A stretch of DNA of 64,000 nucleotides, from positions 1-64,000 of the forward strand of contig JAUCBJ010004470.1 in the NCBI GenBank assembly GCA_032718475.1, read 5' to 3'. The notes under the pieces are model-generated. The model worked only from the letters and a program-made list of their open reading frames with translations, did no database searches and was not told the origin of the DNA. Below, piece after piece: positions 11,501 through 20,773 of this stretch. How positions within the stretch are numbered: the first letter of the stretch is position 1; each line of letters begins with the position of its first letter. Both the position numbers and the translations under genes were made by a program. This DNA is from Nemertoderma westbladi (Eukaryota > Xenacoelomorpha > Nemertodermatida > Nemertodermatidae).

Positions 11501-14500
11501 GAATTTTAACATTGAGTAAGGCAGCATCAGGCGTTGAAGAGTACAGAAATTGGAATCACAGTAACTATGGAAGCAATATAATTAAATACTACAGTTCAAT
11601 TTATTTTGTAACACTACTGTATTACTACTACTAGGATCGGCAAGCCGCATTGCAGCTGCATTTTTAAGAATGCTGTGCCGGCTTGTAGACAAAATTGCTC
11701 CGCCACAACTCCCTAATACCCATGACATTTGCTAGATCATCCGCATCTTCAAAGCTAATGTCCTTCAAGATGCGTCTCAAGAAAGTCATGGGCTGTCCAC
11801 CATGCTTATTCACTCCATGAGGCTGCCAAAGTACAAGATTATGCACTGGCTGGTCCTCACGGCGAAAGCAATGTGCTGTAAAGCGGAGGCGACTTTGTTC
11901 TAGTGTCAAGCTTGGGGGAACCAATGAGACACCTCCAATGTTATATAGTGTCTGGTTGGAGATGTGTGCATTATACTCGACACAATGAACCCGGCGTAGC
12001 ATTCTTGTGAATGTGCCATCCAGAGATTTGGTGTCCTCAGCAGTTAGAGCCCAGCATGGACTCCCATGGAGGAGTACTACTGCTGCTCTAAATCTTCGGA
12101 CCTCAAGTTTCCGATTAATTCTCTGTGACTTCCAAATCCTGGAAAGCCTATTCAAGGCTGCCCATGCCTTTCCCTTACGTATTCGAAGGTCCTCACCGAA
12201 CTTCCGGATCCATGATCCCAGGTAACAGAAGTCGTCCACATGCTCAAGCATACCATCCTTTGAGCTTATGCTCATCCGGTCAGAGACTTGCTGAGGATTT
12301 TCAATGTTAACACTTTTTGGAGTTAAAAAGACCAACACTAGAAGCATCATGTTCTAATGAGCTGAGGAGCCGTTGGGCTCCCTCTAGTGATTCTGAAAGT
12401 ACTCCTAAGTCATCAGCAAAGTCTAGATCAGATTGATACTTGCCAGGATTTCCTCGACCTCTGGAGCCAGTAGGTGGAGTTACCATCACTCCATCATCAT
12501 TATGATGATCTAAGGACATGCGTAGAACATAGTCAACCACAATTATTAGTGTCTCTCCTTGGAGGACTCCCCATAATACTTCAAATGGTTCTGTGTCACC
12601 GTCAACAGTAGACACAAATGTTGTCGAACCATCGTATACTGATCTGATTGCTGCAATAATTTCATTAGGAATCCCATATAATGAAAGTATGCTGAACATA
12701 CGTGAGCGAGAGACTGAATCAAAGGCCTTGAAGAAGTCAACAAAGATAACAGCCAGATGCCTGTCTTTCTTTTTTGATAACTCTTCAATTATCCTTCTAA
12801 GTGCCAAAATGGGCTCCTTGGTCCCACGACCTTCACGGAACCCATTCTGATTTCCACGGAGCAGGCTCTCAATGGGATCCCTAAGGATCTAAGGATTTAA
12901 GATCTACTGTTCTGTAGTATATCGCTATGTTTAATTAGATAATTTAGCAACAAACAAGTACCAATTAAAGAATAAAATTACGTATATACATGGAAAAAAA
13001 ACGTAGAACATTTTTTTTCAATATTCTGTCGACCCTTTATTAACCTCGCTGACGCTCGGTAAATAAAGTGCCTTGAGAATAGTGAAAAAAAGTTATACTT
13101 TTTTTCACATGTAATAAAAAATTATATTGTCAAAATGATTAAAAAACATCAATCATATTCAGTTGAAACAATTTAATTTTCAGGTTCAGGTACATATAAG
13201 AAAAATATAAATTTGGTTTCAGAAAGAATTTCTCTTCATTCCAAAGAATTTCACTCAGACGTTCTAGAATTCTTCAAACAACATCGATCTGACCGCAACG
13301 AAAATTTCAACCAACAACTCTACCAAATAGGACCGGCATTTATGTCAAATACTTGGAAAAACAGTAACCAGAAAAATCGTCATTTAATAATCAGATTTAC
13401 ATCCCACGGCTTCCATCACAAACTCTGTTCAACTACCTCTTTCCACTCTCCAACCTCAGAATGTATCTGTAAATTATGTCTCAACTCGTCTAGCGACCGA
13501 TACAACGCCCTTACTTGCCCACAGAGCCCCCCTTTATCAACTCTAGCTAACCTCTAGCTACCTTATATTTTATTTTATTATTTTAAGAATTAAATGAATA
13601 ACTATTTACATACTTGTGTGTAAAGTAGCACTTTACAGTGTGATGATCCGAGTGGCTTTGTTACACGAAGGAACGTTAGTGAGTGAGTGAAAATAAAGTC
13701 ACGAGGATCAGAACACTGTAAAGTACTTTGCAACAAGTATGTATGTAGTTTTATTCCAAAATTTTAACAAAAAGAAATGATTGTACATATACATTATAAG
13801 TGATAGAAACTGCACAAATTATATTAGTTACTGTATAAATAATTGTAAAAATGACATAAATTATGTTATAACGGTCACGGCGATGTTCTATGCTTTAACG
13901 TTAGCTTGACTTTGACTTTCACACATGTGTAGAAGAGTGGGTAACTTTAAGGAAAACAATAAACTCAATAACATTGAGTATAATCGATAAATTGAGTAGG
14001 ACATAGAAGCCATTGACTCCAACACTGTAATACCTGTTATTAATATAGAATAATAACACTTGACTTGCCCGTGGGAAAATGTAGATATAGTGATTGAATT
14101 TATATTGTATTTTGGCATAACAAACATTGTGTATTATTACAATAAAATATTTTTTGTCGGGGCGGGGGGGGGGGGGGGGGTATTACAAATTGTCTAATGT
14201 GACAGAGGGAGAGGGGGAGGGGGGGTCAAAATCAGAAACATTTGCGTGACATACTTTATGAACGCCCCCTAATACCAAATACAATACTAAATGTACAGGC
14301 CAATACAATGCTGTAATGTCCTTAAAAGTTGTAAATTGGTAAATAACAACTCGCTGTCAATACTAACGGCGTTGAGTAATGTTACAATTTTGGAAAAAAA
14401 TATATTTTAAAGTATTGCTGATTTACCCCGACTGGGGGTGTATAGATTAATATAAGAAAGAACTTCTAGAATATATTATTTATAGAAAAATACTATATTC

Positions 14501-15801
14501 TAGAAGTCCTTGGTTTCCGATAGTGAGTACCGGTTTCAGTTGGATACATTACCTGTAAATAACGTCCAACTCCTCCGAGTATTGATCTTTGATTCGACGC
14601 GAAACTGATTTAATTGCCGACTCCAATGACGTCATCAGTTGGTTTAAGTCGTCGCAATGGAGTTCCGCCTCGAGGATGGAGAACTCCGAGAGATGGAACG
14701 AGGAGGAACTGGTCTCGGCGCGGAACGCTGGCCCGAGTTTGTAGACCCGTCCTAGGGTGGTCGCTAGAGATTCCAGATGGAGTTGGGAGGACACTGTGAG
14801 GTAGGTATCTGTGCCGAAGAAGTTGTCGCACTGGGAGTTACTGACATTGGGTCCCGTACCGTGGGAGTTACTGACATTGGGTCCCGTACCGTGGGAGTTA
14901 CTGACATTGGCTCCCGTACAAGGGGAGTTACCATGGTTGGATCCCGAAGGGGACGTCTAAACACCCAAATCAAACAACTCAATAGCTAAATAATTAACCA
15001 AGCAAACCAACAAACATACCACTATCCCTCCACACAACGCGAAGTTCATCGATTATAAAATAAATTGATTGATAGATAAACTGATTCAATCCCTTAAATA
15101 TATTATGTTATTATTTGTGTGTTTAGACGCACCGCTTCGGGCTGTTTCACTTCAGTTCGGACGGAGAATATTTCCCCGGAGCCTTCGCAGTCGTTCGAAG
15201 TCAGAACGGGAGTGTCGACAAGAAAATAGTTGTTATGGCGATAGAAATCGTGAAAGAACAGGGAAGCGTTACTGCGAGAGCGCAGAACGGCGGAGAACCA
15301 TTCCGTCTTCGGTCGGAGATGCGGGAAGTGGCGATAAAACGGTGGTGGCAGTCTAGAAGAGGCTGTCTGCTTACTGAAGGGATACGTATTCGGTTCGCAG
15401 CCCCCAACTTCTGCATAAGACTCAACTAAAAGCTCAACTGGTTGAGATGGCGACGGGCTCTTTACGAGAGTGCCGCTGAAATCGGATACCGAGTGGAAAT
15501 GTAGAAGTTTATTCTGCATGCTGGACGCTGGTATAACAATCTGTAAGGGCTTGGCGCATGAGCCGTCGGTGACGGTAACGAATTTGTTGGTTTTCATCTT
15601 GCGGAAGGACTGTACGACACCACGGACAGTGACACGGGTATCGAGCAGACTGGACCAGTCGCTCATTATGGAGTTGATGTCGGTGGGTTTAGCTTTAGCG
15701 TCGAATTCTAAATCAATGCGAGTCATATTACCTTGAAATCTGCAGTTGATGACACGCAAACCTCGGGTATTATTAAGAGCAATTAGTGTATTCCTCAGCA
15801 T
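5057..15801 (-). CDS. NARS2: Mitochondrial asparagine--tRNA ligase, three-exon gene
   Basis: Class IIb aminoacyl-tRNA synthetase that charges tRNA-Asn with asparagine in mitochondria. The exons 15801-15133, 14830-14553 and 5582-5057 join in phases 0 and 2 to give 490 residues (human NARS2 has 477). An OB-fold anticodon-binding region ([17 protein letters not shown]) lies near residues 57-73, motif 1 (FLVDTPVLT) near 193-201, motif 2 (GPAFRAE) at 256-262 and motif 3 ([10 protein letters not shown]) at 456-465. The N-terminus ([16 protein letters not shown]) is basic and lacks acidic residues, as expected for a mitochondrial targeting signal. Intron 2 is 8,970 bp and contains a Ty3/Gypsy element and LINE-T copy B, both in the gene's orientation. 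The start is the first ATG; a TTG two codons upstream was ignored. Confidence 0.93.
5774..6280 (+). repeat. R1 interspersed repeat, left half (split by Ty3 insertion), with 21-nt G tract
   Basis: The segment shares phrases such as CAGGACGAAA, TGTCAAACTAAAAGATTTTG and ATTCGGAAGGTTTTT with 63540-63640. Its start, a poly-G tract (5806-5826) next to ATAATTGGCC, resembles 17985-18060. It resumes after the Ty3 element at 10637. No coding capacity is seen. Confidence 0.7.
6281..6473 (-). repeat. Ty3 3' LTR (193 bp)
   Basis: It is the direct-repeat partner of 10440-10632. On the plus strand it begins TGTAGTGATGGCGTCTAGCC and ends GGGGCTGCCACA. An AATAAA occurs on the plus strand inside it. Confidence 0.95.
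6474..6489 (-). other. Polypurine tract of the Ty3 element
   Basis: Read on the minus strand, AGACTGGGGGGGGTCA lies immediately before the TG of the 3' LTR. The eight-G core is the expected plus-strand DNA primer. Confidence 0.7.
6499..9849 (-). CDS. pol: Ty3/Gypsy Pol polyprotein (PR-RT-RH-IN)
   Basis: This encodes the protease, reverse transcriptase, RNase H and integrase of the retrotransposon, which act in its virus-like particle and nuclear integration complex. Counting from 9849: protease DTGAEV at 102-107, RT YLDD at 399-402, RNase H starting LTVDASG near 546, and the integrase HHCC zinc domain at H742, H746, C776 and C779. The catalytic triad is D808, D867, E903 with the usual D-35-E spacing. 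A basic, proline-rich tail follows with no chromodomain that I recognise. The frame overlaps gag by 229 bp and is -1 relative to it. Translation most likely enters from gag near 9645, so the upstream codons are not translated from a start in this frame. No internal stops. Confidence 0.95.
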   Translation of the reverse strand: MGGLPADPTRGPRRQETDAGPAAANRKELLVGVDSRPAGPELEPGLVLLSPDVRPHSQEVPPALQLPGKRPGRPFVAATTAGHTDLLLFAWDRVSGQRFLVDTGAEVSVIPATTREERSGQNGPPLLAANKTYIRTYGDRSVKLDFHSRRFQWKFIAADVAQPLLGADFLRANNMLVDLRGRRLVDAETLTSIPCGRTTGHAPHLGSVTASDDEFARLLAEFPDITIPRFSDPTAKHGVEHYIPTEGPPVYSRARRLPPDKLKIARDEFRKMEEMGIIRRSNSPWASPLHMAPKPSGGWRPCGDYRRLNDATTPDRYPIPHIQDFSSRLAGAKIFSKIDLVRGYHQIPVTEADIAKTAVITPFGLFEFLRMPFGLKNAAQAFQRLMDTVCQGLDFLFVYLDDVLVASRSPKEHRDHLRQLFTRLQEHGLVINLAKCEFGRSTIDFLGHRISAHGAVPLPDKVAAIREFTQPTTVKGLQEFVGMVNFYHRFVPAAAAIMRPLYAALAGKPKSLDWTPDMAAAFRNAKEALANATMLAHPNANAPTALTVDASGTAVGAVLEQLVGDSWRPLAFFSRQLRPPEVKYSAFDRELLALYLAVRHFRYYLEGRVFTAYTDHKPLTFAFAKISDPWSNRQQRHIAYISEFTTAIEHVAGKDNGVADALSRTTVSAVRTLLPGLDYTAMAAAQLADPELPTYRSAVSGLQLEDVPLAPANATLLCDVSLGHPRPVVPVAWRRRVFDALHGLSHPGARTTKKLVADRFVWHGLRKEVGEWAKTCIPCQSSKVQRHVRAPLGTFATPHRRFDHIHVDLVGPLPPSRGFTHLLTMVDRFTRWPEAVPLTETSTESCARALISNWISRFGVPADLSSDRGSQFTSQLWSAVNQLLGTQLHRTTAYHPQANGLVERFHRHLKSALRASLTGPDWVDELPWVLLGIRTAPKDDLGTSSAELVYGAPLTVPGEFLPPATGAQHSPSTILPQLRDTVGRFAPVPTSRHGLTPSSVPPDLHDATYVFVRRDAHRTPFERPYEGPYKVLTPGPKTFKIEMGGRTETISVDRLKPAHLDFTEPVVLGQPRRRGRPPNAPPVPPTPPVLTQRPPTPAQPPVQTRSGRTVRPPDYL
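9603..9648 (-). promoter_or_regulatory. -1 ribosomal frameshift signal: GGGAAAC plus hairpin
   Basis: On the minus strand, gag codons CAG GGA AAC form the heptamer GGGAAAC (9648-9642) in the X XXY YYZ phase needed for -1 slippage. After a 5-nt spacer (GCCCC), two GGCCGGCCGTT-containing arms (9636-9603) form a stem of about 14 bp with one bulge and a five-base loop. The gag stop codon lies inside the stem. Slippage moves ribosomes into the pol frame, which is the -1 frame by coordinate arithmetic. Confidence 0.88.
9621..10325 (-). CDS. gag: Ty3/Gypsy Gag
   Basis: A 234-residue structural protein that packages element RNA. It begins at ATG 10325-10323 ([10 protein letters not shown]). The N-terminal helical capsid-like region includes [19 protein letters not shown] near residues 14-32, typical of animal Ty3 Gag. 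Near the C-terminus, C206, H209, C219 and C223 in [15 protein letters not shown] form a single zinc knuckle of CX2HX9CX3C type. The slippery site follows at Q226-G227-N228, five codons before the TAG stop at 9623-9621. No frame damage is seen. Confidence 0.92.
   Translation of the reverse strand: MAEATANAVSIKLPPFWTTQPEVWFAQAEAQFHIRSITEDATKYYYVVGALDQETAARLLKLIRNPPATEKYLKLKGQLLKAFGLSRRERAARLWDLDGLGDRRPSQLLGEMQALLGDDNAGLLFEEAFLRQMPAAIRLQLAEEDFRDLDRVADRADALWEASRQTPLAAHAVRKPTPVPPQRTGKNSSSASTPAPRAPNSNPDWCYYHQTFGPTARKCRPPCSYQGNAPAGRL
10425..10439 (-). other. tRNA primer-binding site of the Ty3 element
   Basis: Immediately after the 5' LTR the minus strand reads TTGGTGACCCAGCGT. TGG matches the CCA end of a tRNA after one spacer base. 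I could not assign the tRNA species. Confidence 0.65.
10440..10632 (-). repeat. Ty3 5' LTR (193 bp)
   Basis: It is the direct-repeat partner of 6281-6473 and should hold the element promoter. The differences noted are C/A in the ACCGTCG/ACAGTCG segment and G/C in the AATACGTT/AATACCTT segment. Confidence 0.95.
10637..11110 (+). repeat. R1 interspersed repeat, right half
   Basis: This continues the repeat interrupted by the Ty3 element. It aligns with 18090-18490, sharing CGTGCCCCGGGG, ACATTCAAAATTA, TATATTTGAGTTC, TACTGGAGATGG and GAAAGGGACCA. Confidence 0.7.
11622..12882 (-). pseudogene. LINE-T copy B, 5'-truncated with internal deletions
   Basis: A minus-strand copy of the LINE-T reverse transcriptase inside NARS2 intron 2. 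Its 3' end has the TAG-repeat tail (TACTACTAC on plus at 11622-11631) and the GCAGCTGCATTTTTAAGAATG segment shared by other copies. The 5' end stops at GGGATCCCATTGAGAG. Two frames (12807-12307 and 12350-11664) cover RT and C-terminal domains. Deletions remove LAPFLF after the LQGE motif and part of the INSRKTKILTV segment, so no full protein is possible. Confidence 0.88.
13195..13557 (+). pseudogene. Possible LINE C-terminal remnant with a zinc-finger-like motif
   Basis: An open stretch of about 115 codons ends TAG at 13555-13557. It contains [15 protein letters not shown] and then [19 protein letters not shown], a Cys-rich motif placed near the end as in LINE proteins that carry a C-terminal zinc finger. 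I see no RT motif upstream and no start codon. A spliced or degraded host exon is an alternative. Function unknown. Confidence 0.35.
13609..13741. mobile_element. Foldback (MITE-like) element of about 133 bp
   Basis: The left arm CATACTTGTGTGTAAAGTAG and following ACTTTACAGTGTGATGATCC pair with the right arm, whose complement reads CATACTTGTTGCAAAGTA, CTTTACAGTGTTCTGATCC. The arms are roughly 40 bp with small gaps around a short GAGTGAGTGA-containing centre. No coding capacity. Confidence 0.6.
14164..14180 (+). repeat. Poly-G tract (17 nt) followed by G-rich DNA
   Basis: The run is followed by GAGGGAGAGGGGGAGGGGGGG to about 14226. It lies in NARS2 intron 2. Confidence 0.85.
14553..14830 (-). 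CDS. NARS2: NARS2 exon 2 (residues 224-315)
   Basis: The acceptor CTCCCAG precedes TGCGACAACTTCTTCGGC (C D N F F G), and the exon ends ATTTACAG before donor GTAATG, phase 2. It carries motif 2 (GPAFRAE, then FHLSEF), which binds ATP and the tRNA acceptor end. The acceptor is the last unit of a 30-bp minisatellite. Confidence 0.92.
14831..14950 (+). repeat. 30-bp minisatellite abutting the NARS2 exon 2 acceptor
   Basis: Three near-identical units of GGGAGTTACTGACATTGGGT plus CCCGTACC(G/A), then a decayed fourth, occupy intron 1. On the minus strand each unit ends AACTCCCA; only the last, AACTCCCAG, gives the splice AG. Confidence 0.85.
15133..15801 (-). CDS. NARS2: NARS2 exon 1 (residues 1-223)
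   Basis: The exon opens at ATG 15801-15799 and ends with codons GAA GCG before donor GTGCGT (15132-15127), phase 0. It encodes the putative transit peptide, the OB fold and the class II catalytic entry, including HLRPKTEW and motif 1. The open frame runs past the donor to 15103, which explains the unrelated residues if it is read without splicing. Confidence 0.92.
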
Positions 15802-17937
15802 TATCAATTTTCATACGTAAATCAACCAAATGTTTATATAAAAGGAACAAATTATTTTAAATTAATACCGGAAAATCGTCAGTCAGTCAGTGTGATAGTC
15901 TGTCAGACTGATGCTGGAAAAATAAGAAAATTCAAATAATGGCTGATGGGTGCAGTGGTTTGGTTACAGTAGCACTTTTTAACATCCGGTGCGGGTGCAC
16001 CCCTACAAACATTACCATATACTAGACTGTATATAACTAGCAACTAGCAGACTAGGTAGCACGTAGCACGCAGACATACATCCCAAATTAAAATAAATTA
16101 GAGGGTAGAGAGAAAAGATCGCTACACCGACAAACAATAAAAATATACAAAACTACGAGGAGAAAGCTATCTAAAACCAAAGTCACTTTCAGAATAAATA
16201 AAAAGCCAATACCAGAATACTGCAATACCACCCCAATACTGCAATATAGACCTACCGGTACGTGGTACATGTGTAGATGTATGCTGGTATGCTACATCGG
16301 CCACATCCAGTCCAGATACCAATAGGATGCATCGCCGGTTCGGCCAGCCAGAGCTGCCGAGCCCCCGCAAGCCGCAACTCAACAGATTCAGTCGCAATCA
16401 GCAACGAACGCCTGATTACAGGATTAATGGCGATGGTGTGGCTCCACCCTCCACTGCTCCATGCTGCCATCGCCATGAAATACTAAATTAGGCTTAGGCG
16501 TACCGGTCTGCCGGTAGGCCTAAACTATGAATTATTATTAAATTTGGTCTATCCTATCAGTCTAGTCTTATCAATAATAATCTTAATTTAGTAGGCCTAT
16601 TCCATAGTCCATAGTCAGATAGTGGGTCTACTTAACTACAACTACAACCCTACCCGTGCCTACAACTGCAGCACAGTCCCGCAGCTGCGCAGTACATACA
16701 ACGATCACGGTAAATCCAGAAATCCCTTAGTCTGCTAACTGCTGCACCGTTAACAAATTAAATATTTTAAATTTCCCGCCACAAGCTGACAAGTTAGTAA
16801 AGTTTAGAGGATTGGATAGAACAAACAGTTTAAGCGAAAGTTAACATAACCTATAAACCCCAAAGTTCATGTGTACGACATTAAAAAACCACGTAGAGCT
16901 GAAGCTCGCGTTAACATTTGTAAATCTACAACTTCAATAATTTCTACTAGCACTACATTTCTTTATCCCCGTTCCCTCTTTACTATAAAAATTACGCAAC
17001 AATCCCTAAAATACGAATTAGTATTTGTACAGGTTATAAGACAGAAATAAGCGCTATAAAACACGTAATAAAGATAAATTAAAAAAAAAAAAATATTCAT
17101 ATATAAAATTCCAATAAAAAGTCGACCGAAAAGTGAAATCCTGGTATTCTTCACATGGGCGTAAAATACACTGGCCCGACAATATGGACCCAATTTCATA
17201 CCCAAACGTCTTGAAATTTTAAATTACGTTCACTTCACGCGTTAAATCTCTCTTTAATAAGTGCATCTCCTATCTGTCACCCGTAAATTATTTATTGTGG
17301 GTGACTAATTGTAATTACACAGTAAAACGTTAATGATTAATTATATATTTATAAAAAAATCGTACGTACAATTACGGTACGGAACTGTTATATACCGGTA
17401 ATTATTTTCAAAAAGTCTGTCCTTGTTTTTGTGGCGGAAGCCAATAATAATAATAAGCCATTAGTAATTGTTCGAAGAGATTTGCTTGCAGGTTTTAGCT
17501 TCTGCTGCACGAAGGCACACTCATGTTTCTAGTGTTTACTCTACTTGTATTTTCAGAGTGTGTATAAACTGGCATACTGTAGCAGGTGGTATTAAATTGC
17601 GAAAGAGTTAAAATTGAAAATGTATTAAATTCCGAAATTGCGTCCAATAAAAAAACATAGTAATAATGAATTTGACAAAACACAAAGTCACAATCACAAT
17701 AATAATTTTAGTTCAGATTATTTGGACTGTTTCTCAACGAAATTTGTTAGCCGCATTTGGCAAAAAGACGTTTTTATTCCCTATTTTTATATAATTTTGA
17801 CTCTTTCCGACAAAACTTAAAGTATTAAGTTTTTGGCAAACTGTATGTGTCTGTAGGCCTATATATACATTACTTACACAAAAAACAGTTCTAAGGTTAT
17901 TAACATAAACAGTTATAAACTTTATTTCATGGTAAAC
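15802..17937. other. Intergenic region upstream of NARS2, no gene seen
   Basis: The NARS2 promoter should lie in the first few hundred bases. The remainder is AT-rich with several TAGGCCTA palindromes (about 16510 and 16584). Short ORFs on both strands lack recognisable motifs. Confidence 0.55.
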
Positions 17938-18510
17938 TTTTTTTTATTGGCGCAATTGTGGGAGTAATGCCGCTGTAGAGGGGGGAGGGGGGGGGGGGGG
18001 GGTTATTTTGGACTACCTGGCCAGGTCTATTTTTACTACGTAATTGGCCAAAAGAGGTTGTTGTCATTTTGGAAGTTTTCTTAGATATTGTCTAAAAAAT
18101 TCATGATCAGCATCCCGGAAAACCCCTAATGGCATAAAATCAATTTGATTTTTTGGTGATTTCCATTATCATATTTGCAATACTTGTTTCTTTCGTGCCC
18201 CGGGGTCACATTCAAAATTACCAAAAAATTTTTCGAATGTTATATTTGAGTTCAATAATCGTGATCAACATCTAAAAACCGCTATGTACCACAAATAAAA
18301 TAATTTAGGCGAGCCATTAAAACTTTTTGAAAATTTTAGCCCAAAATACTGGAGATGGGTGCAAGAAAGGGACCAACGCACAAAAATGAACATGAAAATG
18401 AATTTAAATTTTAGGAAAAGTCACGATATCTTGGTTTTACCCACCAAATGAATTCCAAAAAATGTTCTCAAATGACCCCCCCCCCGAGCCAAATATGGTT
18501 AAAAAAAGAC
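17938..18510 (+). repeat. R1 interspersed repeat, second copy, with G tract
   Basis: It begins near TTATTGGCGCAATTGTGGGA, also present near 63920. A long G run (about 17985-18001) follows, then the CGTGCCCCGGGG block shared with 10750 and a terminal C-rich stretch. Confidence 0.7.
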
Positions 18511-18837
18511 AGATTAAACTATTTCATTTTTTTTTTCAAAAACCTATAAACCTTGGCCAAAAGTTTAGTTTTTAGACTCAAACCTAAAAACCTTCGTTTG
18601 CACACAACCTAGGATTCCATCATTAGGTCATTTGGATATCCTAGTGCCGTTAAAGGAAAGGATCAGTTTACAGTAACATGTTATTCCAACCAAAACAATA
18701 AATGAGAGTCAATCAATTAATTAAATGTTGCAGTTTAATTTTTGTGATAATGTAAATGTATACATAATGTAATGTGTGATAGGGTAATAATTTAACAAAC
18801 TAATAATTGCAACTATCAAACTAGTTAGCAACATGTA

Positions 18838-18948
18838 ATTCCTTTAAAATTCCGGCCGGAATTGACCCCATTCCGGCAATTCCGGCCGGAACCGGAATCA
18901 GGCAAAAACCGCCGGAATTCCGGCCGGAACGGAATTCCGGGACATCCC
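18838..18948. mobile_element. CCGGAATT palindrome cluster, probable hAT-like fragment
   Basis: Several overlapping palindromes of GAATTCCGGCCGGAATTC type fill the interval. It ends GGAATTCCGGGACATCCCT, whose inverse AGGGATGTCCC resembles a hAT-type terminus. The opposite end was not found, so the superfamily is a guess. Confidence 0.4.
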
Positions 18949-19035
18949 TACCTGTAATTGTGGGGGTCGGTGTGATTGCACTTTTTATATAATGGAAGAA
19001 TGTTCGCATGAGTTTCAAAAGACAATGTAAATAAA
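18949..19035 (+). repeat. Left copy of the 87-bp direct repeat flanking LINE-T copy C
   Basis: Identical over all 87 bases to 20687-20773 by direct reading. It corresponds to RT-coding sequence (minus strand) of the LINE fragment at 20774-22006. Confidence 0.95.
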
Positions 19036-20686
19036 TATTATTATAAATTATAAATATATAAATAATAATATATAAATTATTAATAAATAATATATTGGCG
19101 ATATCTCCTTTGCAGAAGTGAAGGCTGCTGCAAAGAGCATTAAGACCAATCGTGCCAGTGGAGTAGATGGTGTCCCCCCTGAGGTCTTTAAAATACCCGA
19201 GTGTTTAAAGCTCATCTATCCCATCATAGTAGACATGTACCGTACAACAAGAGTCCCACAAGAAATGAAAACAAATAAGTTGGTGCCAGTTCCCAAGAAG
19301 GGCAACCTAACACTCTATGGTTCTTTTCGGGGAATCTCATTGATCTCGATTGCTGCAAAACTATACAATAGAATTCTATTAAATCGCATCAGGGATCCCA
19401 TTGAGAGACTGCTACGTGGAAATCAGAATGGGTTCCGTAAAGGTCGTGGGACCATGGAGCCCATTTTGGCACTTAGAAGGATAATTGAAGAGTTATCAAA
19501 AAAGAAAGACAGGCATCTGGCTGTTATCTTTGTTGACTTCTTCAAGGCCTTTGATTCAGTCTCTCGCTCACGTATGTTCAGCATACTTTCATTATATGGG
19601 ATTCCTGATGAAATTATTGCAGCAATCAGATCAGTATACGATGGTTCGACAACATTTGTGTCTACTGTTGACGGTGACACAGAACCATTTGAAGTGTTAT
19701 GGGGCGTCCTCCAAGGAGACACACTTGCACCATTCTTGTTCATTATTGTGGTTGACTATGTTCTACGCATGTCCTTAGATCATCATAATGATGATGGGGA
19801 GATGGTAACTCCACCTACTGGCACCAGAAGTCGAGGAAATCCTGCCAAGTACCTAACTGATCTAGACTTTGCTGATGACTTAGGAGTACTCTCAGAATCA
19901 TTAGAGGGAGCCCAGCGGCTCCTCAGCTCATTAGAACATGCTGCTTCTAGTGTTGGTCTTTTTATTAACTCCAGAAAGACCAAAATTCTGACAGTTAACT
20001 TTGAAAGTCCTCAGCAAGTCTCTGATCGGATGAGCATAAGCTCAAAGGATGGTATGCTTGAGCATGTGGACGACTTCTGTTACCTGGGATCATGGATCAG
20101 GAAGTCAGGTGAGGACCTTCGAATACGTAAGGGAAAGGCATGGGCAGCCTTGAATAGGCTTTCCAGGATTTGGAAGTCACCTAGAATTAATCGGAAACTT
20201 AAGGTCCGATTATTTAGAGCAGCAGTAGTTCCAGTACTCCTCTACGGGAGTCCATGCTGGGCTCTAACTGCTGAGGACACCAAATCTCTGGATGGCACAT
20301 TCACAAGAATGCTACGCCGGGTACATTGTGTCAAGTACAATGCACACATCTCCAACCAGACACTATATAACATTGGAGGTGTCTCATTGGTTCCCCCAAG
20401 CTTGACACTAGAACAAAATCGCCTCCGCTTTGCAGGACATTGCTTTCGCCGTGAGGACCAGCCAGTGCATAATCTTGTACTTTGGCAGCCTCATGGAGTG
20501 AATAAGCATGGTGGACAGCCCATGACTTTCTTGAGACGCATCTTAAAGGACACTGGCCTTAAAGATGCGGATGATCTAGCAAATGTCATGGGTGATAGGG
20601 AGTTGTGGCGGTGCAATTTTGTTGACAAGCCGGCACAGCATTCTTAAAAATGCAGCTGCAATGCAGCATGCCGATCCTAGTAGTAG
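19036..20686 (+). mobile_element. LINE-T copy C, 5'-truncated, RT frame open
   Basis: The insertion starts with about 60 bp of AT-only filler (19036-19093). LINE-T sequence then runs from ATTGGCGATATCTCC to the (TAG)n tail at 20678-20687. The open frame covers the RT from NRASGVDGVPPEVF through [10 protein letters not shown] and the FADD catalytic motif to the C-terminal RLRFAGHCFRRE series, stop at 20645-20647. The endonuclease is missing and the GTG at 19118 is not a real start. It is nearly identical to copy D at 52288, so the family was recently active. Confidence 0.92.
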
Positions 20687-20773
20687 TACCTGTAATTGTG
20701 GGGGTCGGTGTGATTGCACTTTTTATATAATGGAAGAATGTTCGCATGAGTTTCAAAAGACAATGTAAATAAA
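20687..20773 (+). repeat. Right copy of the 87-bp direct repeat
   Basis: Exact match to 18949-19035, read as the target site duplication made when LINE-T copy C inserted. Confidence 0.95.

Noticed and set aside
13081-13107. GTGAAAAAAAG...CTTTTTTTCAC palindrome as a terminator
   Set aside because: No transcript is associated; it is a short A/T palindrome in AT-rich DNA.
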